Source: Sphaerisporangium sp. TRM90804 (GTDB lineage Bacteria; Actinomycetota; Actinomycetes; Streptosporangiales; Streptosporangiaceae). Taken from it: a DNA stretch of 64,000 nucleotides. Under the pieces are notes generated by a model. That model did no database searches. It was not told the origin of the DNA and was given only the letters and a program-made list of their open reading frames with translations. Each line of letters opens with the position of its first letter. Within the stretch, counting starts at the first letter, position 1. This document shows, one piece after another, positions 1 through 10,638 of the stretch. The position numbers and the translations under genes were made by a program. The DNA is taken from positions 25,516 through 89,515 of the forward strand of contig NZ_JARWAC010000008.1 of the NCBI RefSeq assembly GCF_029846175.1, in the 5' to 3' direction.

Positions 1-513
1 GGCCAGCCGCGCCACCTGGTCGGCGCGTGCGCGCTCGGCGAGCGCCTGGTCGCGGTGGTTGCGGATCATCAGGGCCGTGATCGTCGGCGTCGTCAGCACC
101 ACGCCGCTCTGGACCAGCCCGATCGCCAGCACCGACCAGTCACGGGCGAGGAACCCCGCGACCACCCCGGCCACGACGGTCAGCACGGAGGTCACGTACA
201 GCAGCGCCGTGGCCAGCCGCCGCGGGCCGTACAGCGTCGCGGAGTAGATGTTGTCGGTGAACACCAGAATGGTGGGGAAGGACGGCCCGAGGCACAGGTC
301 ACCCATGACCGCGACCACCCCCAGCACCAGCGCCGCCACCGGGGCACGCCGCCGAAGCGCCACGCCGAGGCACGTGACGGCGAGCGGGACGGCCAGGACC
401 TGCACGGGAACCCCGCGGTTCACGTACGCCCCGCAGAGCAGGAGGACCAGCCCGCCGGCGAACAGCACGACCGCCATCAGGGCGTCTTGCCGTCGTGGAT
501 GCATGCCCTTCAT
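1..513 (-). CDS. Sensor histidine kinase, N-terminal part (runs off the window start)
   Basis: An open minus-strand frame runs from an ATG at 511-513 to the first base of the window (171 codons) without a stop. It begins MKGMHPRRQDALMAVVLF and contains four to six hydrophobic segments, at roughly residues 13-31, 36-50, 55-72 and 98-150. It ends in RNHRDQALAERARADQVARL, the linker that precedes the HisKA_3 dimerisation helix in NarL-type actinobacterial kinases (family knowledge). The catalytic part lies outside the window. A GGTGGG run sits just before the ATG as a weak ribosome site. The cognate response regulator is probably the next gene, also outside. The kinase identity is inferred from the layout and the linker. 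Confidence 0.75.
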   Translation of the reverse strand, partial: MKGMHPRRQDALMAVVLFAGGLVLLLCGAYVNRGVPVQVLAVPLAVTCLGVALRRRAPVAALVLGVVAVMGDLCLGPSFPTILVFTDNIYSATLYGPRRLATALLYVTSVLTVVAGVVAGFLARDWSVLAIGLVQSGVVLTTPTITALMIRNHRDQALAERARADQVARLA

Positions 514-916
514 CCCACCATGTCCGAATGCCCCCCGGCACCAACCTCGGGAGGGGACATGTATACACACAAGGGTGTAGTCGGAGGAGCCCCGGATCCG
601 TTGAAGTCATGGCTCAGGGCCGCCTCCGATCATCGGAGGCGGCCCTTTTTGTGTTTCTTGGAAGCGCGGTAAGGCGACGCCGTACCGGCTCACGGGGGTC
701 AGGCGGTGAAATAGACGGGCTGGACGGTGCGAAATGTCAGCCTGACTGTGAGCGAACACTCTCGCGCGTCGACAAGGACTTTTGTATTATCCCAGAGTCA
801 TTTTCCAGCGCTTCCGCCAAGGCGAGATCGGGACTGTCGCACCCGTTCTCTTCCGACTTCCCGCTTCGGCGCCTGGTCGGTTGTCTCGCGGTGTTACCGG
901 CCCCGCTCGCCCCGGG
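514..916. other. Intergenic region, 403 bp, with one plus-strand terminator
   Basis: This is the gap between the kinase start and the end of the beta-helix gene. It holds a TATACA box at about 561-566 facing the kinase and a clear plus-strand hairpin terminator at 617-650. No convincing gene is visible. A 37-codon frame starts at an ATG at 559, behind GGGAGGGG, but it runs through the terminator. The right half (651-916) shows nothing recognisable. Confidence 0.5.
617..650 (+). terminator. Orphan intrinsic terminator
   Basis: A perfect 14-bp inverted repeat has arms at 617-630 (GGGCCGCCTCCGAT) and 632-645 and is followed directly by TTTTTGTGTTT. It is a textbook intrinsic terminator for plus-strand transcription, but no annotated plus-strand gene ends here. 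It therefore suggests a short transcript starting in the preceding 100 bases. Confidence 0.75.
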
Positions 917-1753
917 TCATCCGGTGCAGTTCGGGACCGCCGGCGCGCTGCCGACGCAGTTATTCACGAGGTTGGCGCTGATAGGTGAGTTGGTGGTGGT
1001 CATGGTGCCGTTCAGGCGGTAGACGCCTCCGCCGAGGACCGCGGTGTTGTTGGTCACGGTGCTGCCGGTGAGGGTGGTCGCGGTGGAATTGACCGCGGCG
1101 ATTCCGCCGCCGTTGACCACCGCGGTGTTGCCGATGATGAACATCGGCAGGCCGGTGGTCGTCAGCGTGCCGTTCTGGCCGTTGTAGATGCCGCCGCCGC
1201 TGAGCGTCGCGGCGTTGCCCGTCACCGTGCTTCCGGTGAAGGTCGCCGCGGGCGCGGTGCCGGAGGGGGTGTCGGCGTTGGCCAGGCCGCCGCCGTTGCC
1301 CGTCGCGGTGTTGCCGGTGAGGCTGCTGACGGTGAGGGTGACCGCGCCGCGGTTCAGGATGGCGCCACCGTTGCCGACGGCGCTGCCGTTGGTGAACTTG
1401 ACCGACGTCGTGAGGGTGAGCTTGCCGGTGCGGCTCACCTCGGCGATCCGGAAGAGCAGCAGCGAGGAACGGGTGACGGTGGCGGGGCCGATCATCTCGA
1501 TCGGGGTGGTGATCACGGGCAGCGCGTTGGCGAGGCCGCCGTGCGGCACGGTCATGCGGTAGGTGCAGCCCGACGCCAGCCTGAGCGTGTCGGCGGCCGA
1601 GGTGGAGTTGGCCAGGTTGACGGCTGCGACCAGGGCGTTCTGACCGCAGGCCACGGGGATGGTGGCGGCCTGCGCCGCAGGGGTGAACATGACCACGCCG
1701 CCGGCCGCGACGGTGATGCCGGTCAGGGCCTGGATGATACGGGTGTGTCGCAT
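917..1753 (-). CDS. Secreted right-handed beta-helix protein
   Basis: The protein is 278 aa. The ATG at 1751-1753 is chosen because GGGAAGAAG lies 7 bases upstream; a TTG 21 bases further up is possible but has no ribosome site. Residues 1-30 form a signal peptide (charged MRHTR, hydrophobic core, TPAAQAA cleavage site). The rest is a series of Asn/Thr/Gly-rich rungs such as GNGGAILNRGAVTLT and GNTATGNGGGLAN, typical of polymorphic-outer-membrane-repeat / parallel beta-helix proteins. Four cysteines may form disulfides. Such proteins are exported, and their function is usually unknown (adhesion or polysaccharide binding). No catalytic motif is visible. The neighbours give no functional hint. 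Confidence 0.7.
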   Translation of the reverse strand: MRHTRIIQALTGITVAAGGVVMFTPAAQAATIPVACGQNALVAAVNLANSTSAADTLRLASGCTYRMTVPHGGLANALPVITTPIEMIGPATVTRSSLLLFRIAEVSRTGKLTLTTSVKFTNGSAVGNGGAILNRGAVTLTVSSLTGNTATGNGGGLANADTPSGTAPAATFTGSTVTGNAATLSGGGIYNGQNGTLTTTGLPMFIIGNTAVVNGGGIAAVNSTATTLTGSTVTNNTAVLGGGVYRLNGTMTTTNSPISANLVNNCVGSAPAVPNCTG

Positions 1754-2346
1754 GACGACTTCTTCCCAAATCAAAATACAGGGCCCCGCGAGACGCGACG
1801 CGCCGAGCGGGGAGAAGTGTGCCGTAGACGCGACGATTTTGCGATGGAGTCTGCGTCTGGATTCGCCCGGGCGAGAGACCTCGACTCATATTTCGGGCGA
1901 ATCACGTCACCAAGGTAAGTTCCGCGGTGACAAGCTCGAAACTATAACGTGACCGGGAAAAGGTCAAATAATTCTTTTTCATTATGAAATCTCGGCCAAT
2001 CGGTGGAGTAGAAATTCTCTCCATCATGATCGTGCTCGTTACGATTGGTGTGAGAAACCGCAGTACAGCCCCGCATCGTCTTCGCGGGCAACCGTCTCGG
2101 AGCCGACGACGCCGGGGTGTCTTCCCCATGAATTCAGAGAGGTTGCGGCGATGTCGGGCGTTATGGCGGAAAGCCGTTCCCTGAAAGGCGGATCGCGGCG
2201 GGTTCCACCTCCTGGCTGGCGGATCACGTTTCATTTCGAGGTGGTGATGGCGGAACACGTGAGGATAGGGGGGCCGTTGACCGCGATGACGCCGCTTTCG
2301 GGAAGTCCCATGCTTGAGACCGCCACGGCGTGGGCCCGTCGCGCGG
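1754..2346. other. Intergenic region, 593 bp, no gene recognised
   Basis: The stretch is AT-rich around 1955-2045 (ggtcaaataattctttttc) and probably carries the promoter of the beta-helix gene. Frames on both strands are short and rich in Arg/His, with no ribosome site or family signature. I see no gene, RNA or repeat that I can support. Confidence 0.4.
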
Positions 2347-3336
2347 TCATGCCGGGCGGGGTGGCTCGCGCACCTGGCCGTTCTCGATCAGGAAGTGGGA
2401 CTGCTTGAGCCGGGTGAGCAGCGGCACCGTCTCCACCGTGCGGACCCCGTTCACGGCCGCGACCTTGGTGGTCAGATACCGGTAGAGCGCCGTCGCGTCC
2501 CGGCAGCGCACCGAGGCCATCAGGTTCGTGGGGCCCGTGACCGCCGCGGCGAACGCCACCTCCGCATGGTCGGCCACCTGGGCGCCGACCACGGCCAGAT
2601 CGGCCGGCGCGACCGTGAACCAGAGGTTGGCCACCGAATGGATGCCCACGGCCGCGTCCGCGATGTCCAGATAGAAGGAGATCGCGGCGGCGGACAACAG
2701 CGCCGCCACCCGTTGCGCCACCTGTCGCTCGCTCCAGCCCGTCGCCTCGGCCAGCGCGGACCAGCTCGCCCGGCCGTCCCGGGCCAGCGCTTCCAGCAGC
2801 GGGCCGTCGGACGGCTCCAGACGAGCGGAGCGACCGGCGTCGACCGTGGTGATCCCCGGGTTCTCTTCGATCGCCGCCCGCTGATCGTCGTCCAGCGGGT
2901 CGTCCGCGGCGATCCAGTCCTTCTCCCCACGGCCGGGGAAGCGGTGCAACATCTGGTGCGCGCTGAACGTGAGCACGTTGGACGCGCGCGGCAGGCGGTC
3001 CAGCAGACCGGCCCGGTCGTCCTCGGCCACCGTGGTCAGGCAGGTGATCTCGGCGCCGCCGGCCCCGATGCTGATCCAGGAGGTGTCGTCGCGACCGGCC
3101 AGAGCGTCGGCCAGCGCCCCGGCGGTGCCCGGGCGGCAACCGATCCGCAGCGTCCAGTACTTCGACCCCGGCTGCCGGATCGGCTCAGGACGGGCCAGCA
3201 CCCGGATCACTCCGGAGGAACGCAGCCGCTGATAGCGGCGGGCGACGGTCTGCTCAGACACACCGAGCACCGGGGCTATCCGGGCGAACGGAGCACGCGG
3301 CGCGATCTGCAGCGCGTTGATGATCCGCCGGTCCAC
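2347..3336 (-). CDS. Lrp/AsnC-family regulator with two HTH-RAM units
   Basis: The protein is 329 aa, about twice the usual 150-160 aa of an AsnC protein. Residues 1-50 form the first HTH (MDRRIINALQIAPRAPFARI ... SEQTVARRYQRLRSSGVIR). A first ligand-binding segment follows to about 150, and a second HTH lies at about 175-225 (DGPLLEALARDGRASWSALA ... SERQVAQRVAALLSA). A second RAM-like domain runs to about 315. The start is the GTG at 3334-3336; an in-frame stop lies 33 bases upstream, so no longer product is possible. Such proteins are DNA-binding regulators that sense amino acids or similar small molecules; the ligand is unknown. No amino-acid gene lies next to it. Confidence 0.85.
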   Translation of the reverse strand: MDRRIINALQIAPRAPFARIAPVLGVSEQTVARRYQRLRSSGVIRVLARPEPIRQPGSKYWTLRIGCRPGTAGALADALAGRDDTSWISIGAGGAEITCLTTVAEDDRAGLLDRLPRASNVLTFSAHQMLHRFPGRGEKDWIAADDPLDDDQRAAIEENPGITTVDAGRSARLEPSDGPLLEALARDGRASWSALAEATGWSERQVAQRVAALLSAAAISFYLDIADAAVGIHSVANLWFTVAPADLAVVGAQVADHAEVAFAAAVTGPTNLMASVRCRDATALYRYLTTKVAAVNGVRTVETVPLLTRLKQSHFLIENGQVREPPRPA

Positions 3337-3456
3337 CTGGTCAGCCTGCGGAATTCGGGCGTCATCAGATCAATCTTACGACGCTGGTCCGGCCCGAGAT
3401 CTCCACAGAAAACCAAATAACGGGCTACTCAGCCGGTAACGGGGTCACATGGTCAT

Positions 3457-4074
3457 TCAGAAGTCGGATGCCCGCATGGGGCGAGGCGAGTCGGCGAAAC
3501 GCGCGCTCCGGTACGGCAGTTCGGCGTACACCCGCCAGCCGCCGGGGAAGGACCCGGCGCTGACCGAACCGCCGATCCGTCCGGCGCGCCGCCGCATCAT
3601 CGCCAGCCCTTCTCGCTCGCCCCGGGACGTCAGGGGCTTGGGCTTCAGCGCGTTCTCCACGGTCACGGTCAGCTGGTCGGGCCGGTAGGAGAGGACGACC
3701 GTGGCGTTGGGCGTCCCGTGCCGGTAGACGTTGGTCAGCGCCTCCTGGACGATGCGCATCCCCGCGAGGTCGACCGGGTCGGGCAGCTCCCGCGGCGCCC
3801 CCGCCACATGCAGCCGGATGTGCAGCCCGCCCTTGCGCGCGGACTGCGCCAGTTCGGCGAGCGACGGCCGCGGGTAGTCGTACTGGGCCCGGAGCAGCAC
3901 CCGCTCCAACCGCGAGACCTTCTCCGCGCGCGCACTCGCCGCCACCGCCCCCCGGTGCCGCCGTCTCCGGGCCAGCGCGGCCACGATCACCACGACCCCG
4001 AGGAAGGCGAGCCCGGCCGCCGCCAGGATCTGCGGCGCCAGACCACCCAAACCGAGCAATGACGGCAGCTCCAT
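3457..4074 (-). CDS. Membrane-anchored histidine-kinase-like ATPase lacking the phosphoacceptor domain
   Basis: The protein is 205 aa. The start is the ATG at 4072-4074, after GTGGGTGAG. Residues 5-35 form one membrane helix (LGLGGLAPQILAAAGLAFLG) followed by RRRRHR. Residues about 110-200 resemble the HATPase_c domain of NarL-type kinases: an N-box-like RIVQEALTNVYRHG, then a late GREGLAMMRRRAGRIGGSV-like loop. The segment between has no HisKA_3 helix and no obvious phosphoacceptor histidine, and the D-x-G motif of the N-G1 region is not clear. It may be a partner ATPase or a degenerate kinase. Frames reading further upstream are antisense to the S4 gene and to tRNA-Arg and are not coding. 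Confidence 0.65.
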   Translation of the reverse strand: MELPSLLGLGGLAPQILAAAGLAFLGVVVIVAALARRRRHRGAVAASARAEKVSRLERVLLRAQYDYPRPSLAELAQSARKGGLHIRLHVAGAPRELPDPVDLAGMRIVQEALTNVYRHGTPNATVVLSYRPDQLTVTVENALKPKPLTSRGEREGLAMMRRRAGRIGGSVSAGSFPGGWRVYAELPYRSARFADSPRPMRASDF

Positions 4075-4266
4075 ACGCTCACCCACAGGCCGCTGGCCGA
4101 AGACCCACTTCGCGTGCGTCCGTAACGGTTCATTGCCGTCCCCACCCCGCGCCACGCGCACTGCCGGCAAAGTTTGCAGATGGATTGTCCCTATCCAGGA
4201 GTTTTGCGCCCTTCGCCCAAGATCGTGCGGAGCGTCGTCGCGGGCCGCGTCATCGGGGTGGATGCC

Positions 4267-4278
4267 TATGCTTGCTCC
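4267..4278 (+). promoter_or_regulatory. Leaderless promoter -10 box of the S4 gene
   Basis: TATGCT at 4267-4272 is followed by six bases and then the GTG at 4279. This is the spacing expected if transcription begins at the first base of the start codon, a common arrangement in actinomycetes. No good -35 box is visible. Confidence 0.4.
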
Positions 4279-4512
4279 GTGGACGAGAACTTCCAGGAAG
4301 AGACCTTCCAGCTCCGCGACGAGTACATCCCGTTGTGCGACCTGCTGAAGTACTGCTCCATCACCGAGAGCGGCGGCGAGGCCAAGCACTTCATCGCCGA
4401 GGGCAACGTCATGGTCGACGGCGACGTCGAACTCCGCAAGACCTGCAAGATCAGAGCCGGTCAGGTCGTCACCGGCCTCGACTTCGAGATCCGCGTGATC
4501 GCCGCCTCCTGA
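4279..4512 (+). CDS. S4-domain RNA-binding protein (YbcJ/YaaA-like)
   Basis: The protein is 77 aa. It shows the small free-standing S4 fold: RDEYIPLCDLLKYCSITESG, then GGEAKHFIAEGNVMVDGDVE, then LRKTCKIRAGQVV. Family members of about 70 aa bind structured RNA and are linked to ribosome or tRNA metabolism. The frame stays open upstream to 4174, but the GTG at 4279 is preferred because it starts where the conserved domain starts and has a -10 box at leaderless distance. It stands alone, just before tRNA-Arg. Confidence 0.85.
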   Translation: MDENFQEETFQLRDEYIPLCDLLKYCSITESGGEAKHFIAEGNVMVDGDVELRKTCKIRAGQVVTGLDFEIRVIAAS

Positions 4513-4638
4513 CCACCCCGAACCCCCGGCCCCCACCCGCCTCCGGGCCTCCCGCACCGTCCACACCCCCCGCGAACCGCTTGCCATATCCGGTTCGGCA
4601 CACCCCCGCGGACCCGCTATGCTTGTGCACGCAAGCGA

Positions 4639-4711
4639 GCGGCCGTAGCTCAATGGATAGAGCATCTGACTACGGATCAGAAGGTTGGGGGTTCGAGTCC
4701 TCCCGGCCGCG
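4639..4711 (+). tRNA. tRNA-Arg (anticodon ACG)
   Basis: A 73-base cloverleaf. The acceptor stem is GCGGCCG (4639-4645) with CGGCCGC (4704-4710), and the discriminator is G at 4711. The D arm is GCTC-aatggata-GAGC. The anticodon stem is TCTGA/TCAGA with loop CTACGGA, giving anticodon ACG (read as ICG, decoding CGN). The T arm is GGGGG-TTCGAGT-CCTCC. The 3' CCA is not encoded. A strong hairpin follows 10 bases downstream. Confidence 0.97.
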
Positions 4712-4720
4712 CAGCGGGTC

Positions 4721-4753
4721 GAAGGCCCTCCGGGAAGATCCCGGAGGGCCTTC
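4721..4753 (+). terminator. Terminator hairpin after tRNA-Arg
   Basis: A 15-bp perfect stem has arms GAAGGCCCTCCGGGA (4721-4735) and TCCCGGAGGGCCTTC (4739-4753) with loop AGA, followed by the weakly U-rich TTCGTCGTAT. It ends the tRNA transcript. Confidence 0.75.
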
Positions 4754-5164
4754 GTCGTATCTGGACGGCGGTGGCGGGCAGGAGCACCGCCGGGGCGGAG
4801 GGGCACCGCACCCCTATCGAGCTTGTGCCGGTCGAGCATCCTGTGTGCCTGTCGCTCCTGTGGCGTGTCGGGGCGGTGACGGCTGGAGGGCGGGCACGTT
4901 AATTTCCAGCATGCGGTATCTCACATGGGTGCCTATCTTGGACAAGCTACTTCGTATCACCGCAGGTCATGCGGGTAGTTGGGGGTATAAAACAGTAGAA
5001 AACCGGGTGACATCTCTCATCGGGTGGCGGAATGCTGGGTGGGGTCGACGGGTTTTGTCGGTGGTGCCGGTCAGACTTCGCATGACCCACAAGCTTCTCG
5101 TGACACCCATGGCTGCCGCGTCAGCCATGAACACGCCAGTTTCGCAACCCCTGATCGAGGTACC
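4754..5164. other. Intergenic region, 411 bp, before the exporter
   Basis: This probably holds the promoter of the exporter. An AT-rich patch at 4980-5000 (gggggtataaaacagtag) contains TATAAA. No regulator gene or clear operator palindrome is seen. Frames here are short and without family signatures. Confidence 0.35.
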
Positions 5165-6676
5165 GTGCCCATCCCACAGCTTGACTCACCCGCCAAAGCC
5201 GCGACCGCGGTCTCAGGTCGCACCCCGGCCGTGATCCGGCTGTTGGTGCTCGCCACGTTCGTGGTCATCCTCAACGAGACCATCATGATCAACGCGATCC
5301 CTCGGCTGATGGGCGCGTTGCACATCACCGAGCAGACCGCGCAGTGGCTCACGACCGCCTTCATGCTCACCATGGCCGCGGTCATCCCGATCACCGGGTG
5401 GTTCCTGCAGCGGGTGTCCACCCGCCACGCGTACGCCACCGCGATGGGGCTGTTCCTGCTCGGGACGGCGCTGGCCATCGTCGCGCCGTCGTTCGGCGTG
5501 CTGCTCGCCGCCCGCGTCATCCAGGCCTCCGGGACGGCCGTGATGATGCCGCTGCTGATGACCACGCTGATGCAGGTGGTGCCCACGGGTGAGCGAGGCC
5601 GGGTGATGGGCAACGTCAGCCTGGCCATTTCGGTCGCGCCCGCGATGGGGCCGGCGGTCTCGGGGGTGATCCTGCAGTTCGGGTCCTGGCGGCTGCTGTT
5701 CGCCGTGGTGCTTCCCATCGCCGCGTTGATCACGTGGGGCGGCATGAAGCAGCTCAAGAACGTCGGAGAGCCCGAGCTGGGAACCATCGACTGGGCGAGC
5801 GTGGTGACCGCCGCCGCCGGCTTCGGCGGGCTCGTCTACGGGCTCAGCCGCTTCGAGGGCGGTGACATCCCGGTCGCCGTCTCGATCGTTGCGGCCGGCC
5901 TGGTCGCCATCGGCGTCTTCGTCGCCCGCCAGCTGTCGTTGCAGAAGCTCGGCGTGCCGCTGCTCGACCTGCGCACGCTGCGCCACCGCACCTACACCGT
6001 CGCGCTGATCCTGATGTCGGTGGCCTTCATGGCGATGCTCGGCTCGATGATCCTTCTTCCGCTCTACCTGCAGAACGTCCGCGGGCTCACCGCCCTGGAG
6101 ACCGGCCTCCTCGTGATGCCGGGCGGCCTGGCGATGGGGCTGCTCGGCCCGACCGTCGGCCGCCTGTTCGACCGGTTCGGCGGCCGGGTCCTGGTCATCC
6201 CCGGCGCGATCGGGATCACGCTCTCGCTCGCCGGCTTCACGCAGATCACGATGACCATGCCGTTCTGGCAGCTCCTCGGCCTGCACGCGCTGCTGATGGT
6301 GAGTCTGGCCGCCGCCTTCACCCCGGTGTTCACCCTCGGGCTCGGAGCGGTCCCCCCGCCGCTCTACTCCCACGCCAGCTCGATCCTGAGCACGCTCCAG
6401 CAGGTCGCCGCGGCCATCGGCACCGCGCTCGTGATCACCGTGATGAGCGCGCGCGCCGATGCCCTGAAGGCCGAGGGAGTCACCCAGACGCTCGCCCTGC
6501 TCGGCGGCATGCGGCTGGCCTTCATCATCGGCGCGGCGCTGTCCGTGGCCGTGATCGTCACCGCCCTGCTCCTCCCGGCCCGAGTGGACAGCCCGTCCCC
6601 GCACGGCAGCCCGGCCCCGGACGACGGCCCGGCCCCGCAGGACAGCACCGACGAGCTGGAGCCGGTCAGCCGCTGA
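5165..6676 (+). CDS. MFS drug exporter, DHA2 (EmrB/QacA) family, 14 TM segments
   Basis: The protein is 503 aa. The GTG at 5165 follows GAGG by four bases and places the start just before the first helix (VIRLLVLATFVVILNETIMI). Family marks are the acidic residue in TM1 (NETI), the WLTTAFMLTMAAVIPITGW segment of TM2, and motif-C-like VSLAISVAPAMGPAVSGVIL in TM5. Fourteen hydrophobic segments continue to about residue 475, followed by a Pro/Asp-rich cytoplasmic tail (about 475-503). These are proton-coupled efflux pumps for drugs or small metabolites; the substrate is unknown. The upstream gap is 410 bp with no linked regulator. Confidence 0.9.
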   Translation: MPIPQLDSPAKAATAVSGRTPAVIRLLVLATFVVILNETIMINAIPRLMGALHITEQTAQWLTTAFMLTMAAVIPITGWFLQRVSTRHAYATAMGLFLLGTALAIVAPSFGVLLAARVIQASGTAVMMPLLMTTLMQVVPTGERGRVMGNVSLAISVAPAMGPAVSGVILQFGSWRLLFAVVLPIAALITWGGMKQLKNVGEPELGTIDWASVVTAAAGFGGLVYGLSRFEGGDIPVAVSIVAAGLVAIGVFVARQLSLQKLGVPLLDLRTLRHRTYTVALILMSVAFMAMLGSMILLPLYLQNVRGLTALETGLLVMPGGLAMGLLGPTVGRLFDRFGGRVLVIPGAIGITLSLAGFTQITMTMPFWQLLGLHALLMVSLAAAFTPVFTLGLGAVPPPLYSHASSILSTLQQVAAAIGTALVITVMSARADALKAEGVTQTLALLGGMRLAFIIGAALSVAVIVTALLLPARVDSPSPHGSPAPDDGPAPQDSTDELEPVSR

Positions 6677-6913
6677 CCCCGGCGTGACGGTGGAGTAGGA
6701 CGGCCGGCACCTCCTGCCGGGCGGGTCATGGCTCAGGGCCGCGTTCGACGTCCACCATGAGGGGAGTCGCCGTCACATCGGGCGGCGGCTCGCCCTCGGC
6801 CTTGCCCACCCCCGCGCACCCGGGGACGAAGCAGGTGCGCGGGCGAGGTGGTCGAGGTAGGCCGCGAACGATGCGAGAGCGCTCTCTGCCCTGGCTGTGT
6901 CAGCCTGGGGGTT

Positions 6914-7531
6914 ATGAACGCGCGGATCAGGCCGTATCGGGACGGGGACCGGGACGACCTCTACGACATCTGTAATCGGACGGCTGACGCGGGGGAGGAC
7001 GCCTCACACCTCTATCCCGATCCGGAGCTGATGCCCGGCATCTTCGCCGCGCCGTACACCCGGCTGGAGCCGGAGCTGGCCTTCGTGGTGGACGACGGGC
7101 GGCGGGTGGTGGGGTACATCGTCGGGACGGCGGACACGGCGGGGTTCGTCAAGGCGTTTCGGGAGGTGTGGCTGCCGACGATGGTCGAGCGGTATCCGGT
7201 GCCGCTGAAACCCGCGAGCTCGCCGAGCGAGGAGATGATCGCTCTGATGCACGACCCTGAGCGGATGATCCTGCCCGAGCTCGCCGACTACCCGGCTCAC
7301 CTGCACATCGACCTGCTCCCCGGCCACCAGCGGTCCGGGTTCGGGCGTGCGCTGATGGGGGTCTTCCTGGGCGCTCTGGCGGCGAAGGGGGTGGGCGGGG
7401 TGCACCTGTGCATGCTCACCAAGAACACCCGGGCCCGCGCCTTCTACGACCGCATGGGCTTCCACGAGATCGCGGTGCCGGACCCCGGCCCGGTCACGTA
7501 CCTCGGCCGCTCCACCGACCCGATTCTCTGA
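6914..7531 (+). CDS. GNAT-family N-acetyltransferase
   Basis: The protein is 205 aa. The ATG at 6914 is preceded by GGGGG. It starts with MNARIRPYRDGDRDDLYDI, the usual first strand and helix of a GNAT. The acetyl-CoA loop is at about 135-155 (LHIDLLPGHQRSGFGRALMG, with the Q/R-x-x-G-x-G/A signature). The C-terminal TKNTRARAFYDRMGFHEIA is the standard beta6-alpha4 element. An insertion of about 40 residues in the middle is longer than in typical small GNATs. The substrate is unknown. It converges on katG with a shared hairpin between. Confidence 0.85.
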   Translation: MNARIRPYRDGDRDDLYDICNRTADAGEDASHLYPDPELMPGIFAAPYTRLEPELAFVVDDGRRVVGYIVGTADTAGFVKAFREVWLPTMVERYPVPLKPASSPSEEMIALMHDPERMILPELADYPAHLHIDLLPGHQRSGFGRALMGVFLGALAAKGVGGVHLCMLTKNTRARAFYDRMGFHEIAVPDPGPVTYLGRSTDPIL

Positions 7532-7607
7532 CCGGTCCCCGGGCATCAGGGCCCCGGGCGTCAGGCCCCGGGCGGTGACCGGTGCCCGATGCCCCGGGCC
7601 GAGATGT

Positions 7608-7639
7608 GCCCAGGCCGGCCGGTGCCGGCCGGCCTGGGC
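7608..7639. terminator. Bidirectional terminator between the GNAT gene and katG
   Basis: A perfect 15-bp inverted repeat has arms GCCCAGGCCGGCCGG (7608-7622) and its complement at 7625-7639, separated by TG. It lies between two convergent genes and can terminate both, although no U tract follows. Confidence 0.6.
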
Positions 7640-7647
7640 GTCAACGG

Positions 7648-10345
<2,698 letters not shown>

Positions 10346-10536
10346 GGCGCTGAACCTACTCTCGCAAACACGAACAACCCAAGACAACGAATGGCTCAAT
10401 TCTAGAGCCCCACCAGGCGACTTCCTGCCCGTGAAGGGGTGCCGACGGCCCCAGGCCGCACGCCTCCGATCCCCTGCCTCTCGCCAGGGGCCTTGCGCGC
10501 GCGAGTGGACGAGCTCGAAGCCGAGATCGTCTCCTC

Positions 10537-10566
10537 GTCGAAGTTCTCGGTGTCGAAGTTCTCGGT
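10537..10566. repeat. 15-bp tandem duplication in untranslated DNA
   Basis: GTCGAAGTTCTCGGT occurs twice head to tail (10537-10551 and 10552-10566) in the 293-bp gap between furA and the DUF899 gene. It is probably slippage; a regulatory role is possible. Confidence 0.6.
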
Positions 10567-10593
10567 AGGGACACGGAGGGCGCGGTCAGAACG

Positions 10594-10621
10594 GATTCTG
10601 TCGGTGGCGGGCGGCAGAATC
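10594..10621. promoter_or_regulatory. Inverted repeat just before the DUF899 gene
   Basis: GATTCTG (10594-10600) and CAGAATC (10615-10621) form a 7-bp inverted repeat with a 14-base gap, ending 5-17 bases before the two candidate start codons. It could be an operator or a leader hairpin. The rest of the furA-DUF899 gap (10346-10638) shows only a promoter-like AT-rich patch near furA. Confidence 0.35.
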
Positions 10622-10638
10622 GGCAGATGGAGACACCG

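Noticed and set aside
1902..2258. 118-codon minus-strand frame between the beta-helix and AsnC genes
   Set aside because: There is no ribosome site, the composition is Arg/Pro-rich and it covers an AT-rich promoter-like region.
4600..4839. Minus-strand frame reading AGRTRTPNLLIRSQMLYPLS
   Set aside because: It is the antisense of tRNA-Arg; this peptide is a well-known false ORF over tRNA genes.
10346..10400. A defined Fur box upstream of furA
   Set aside because: The stretch is AT-rich and likely the operator region, but I could not identify a palindrome matching a known consensus.
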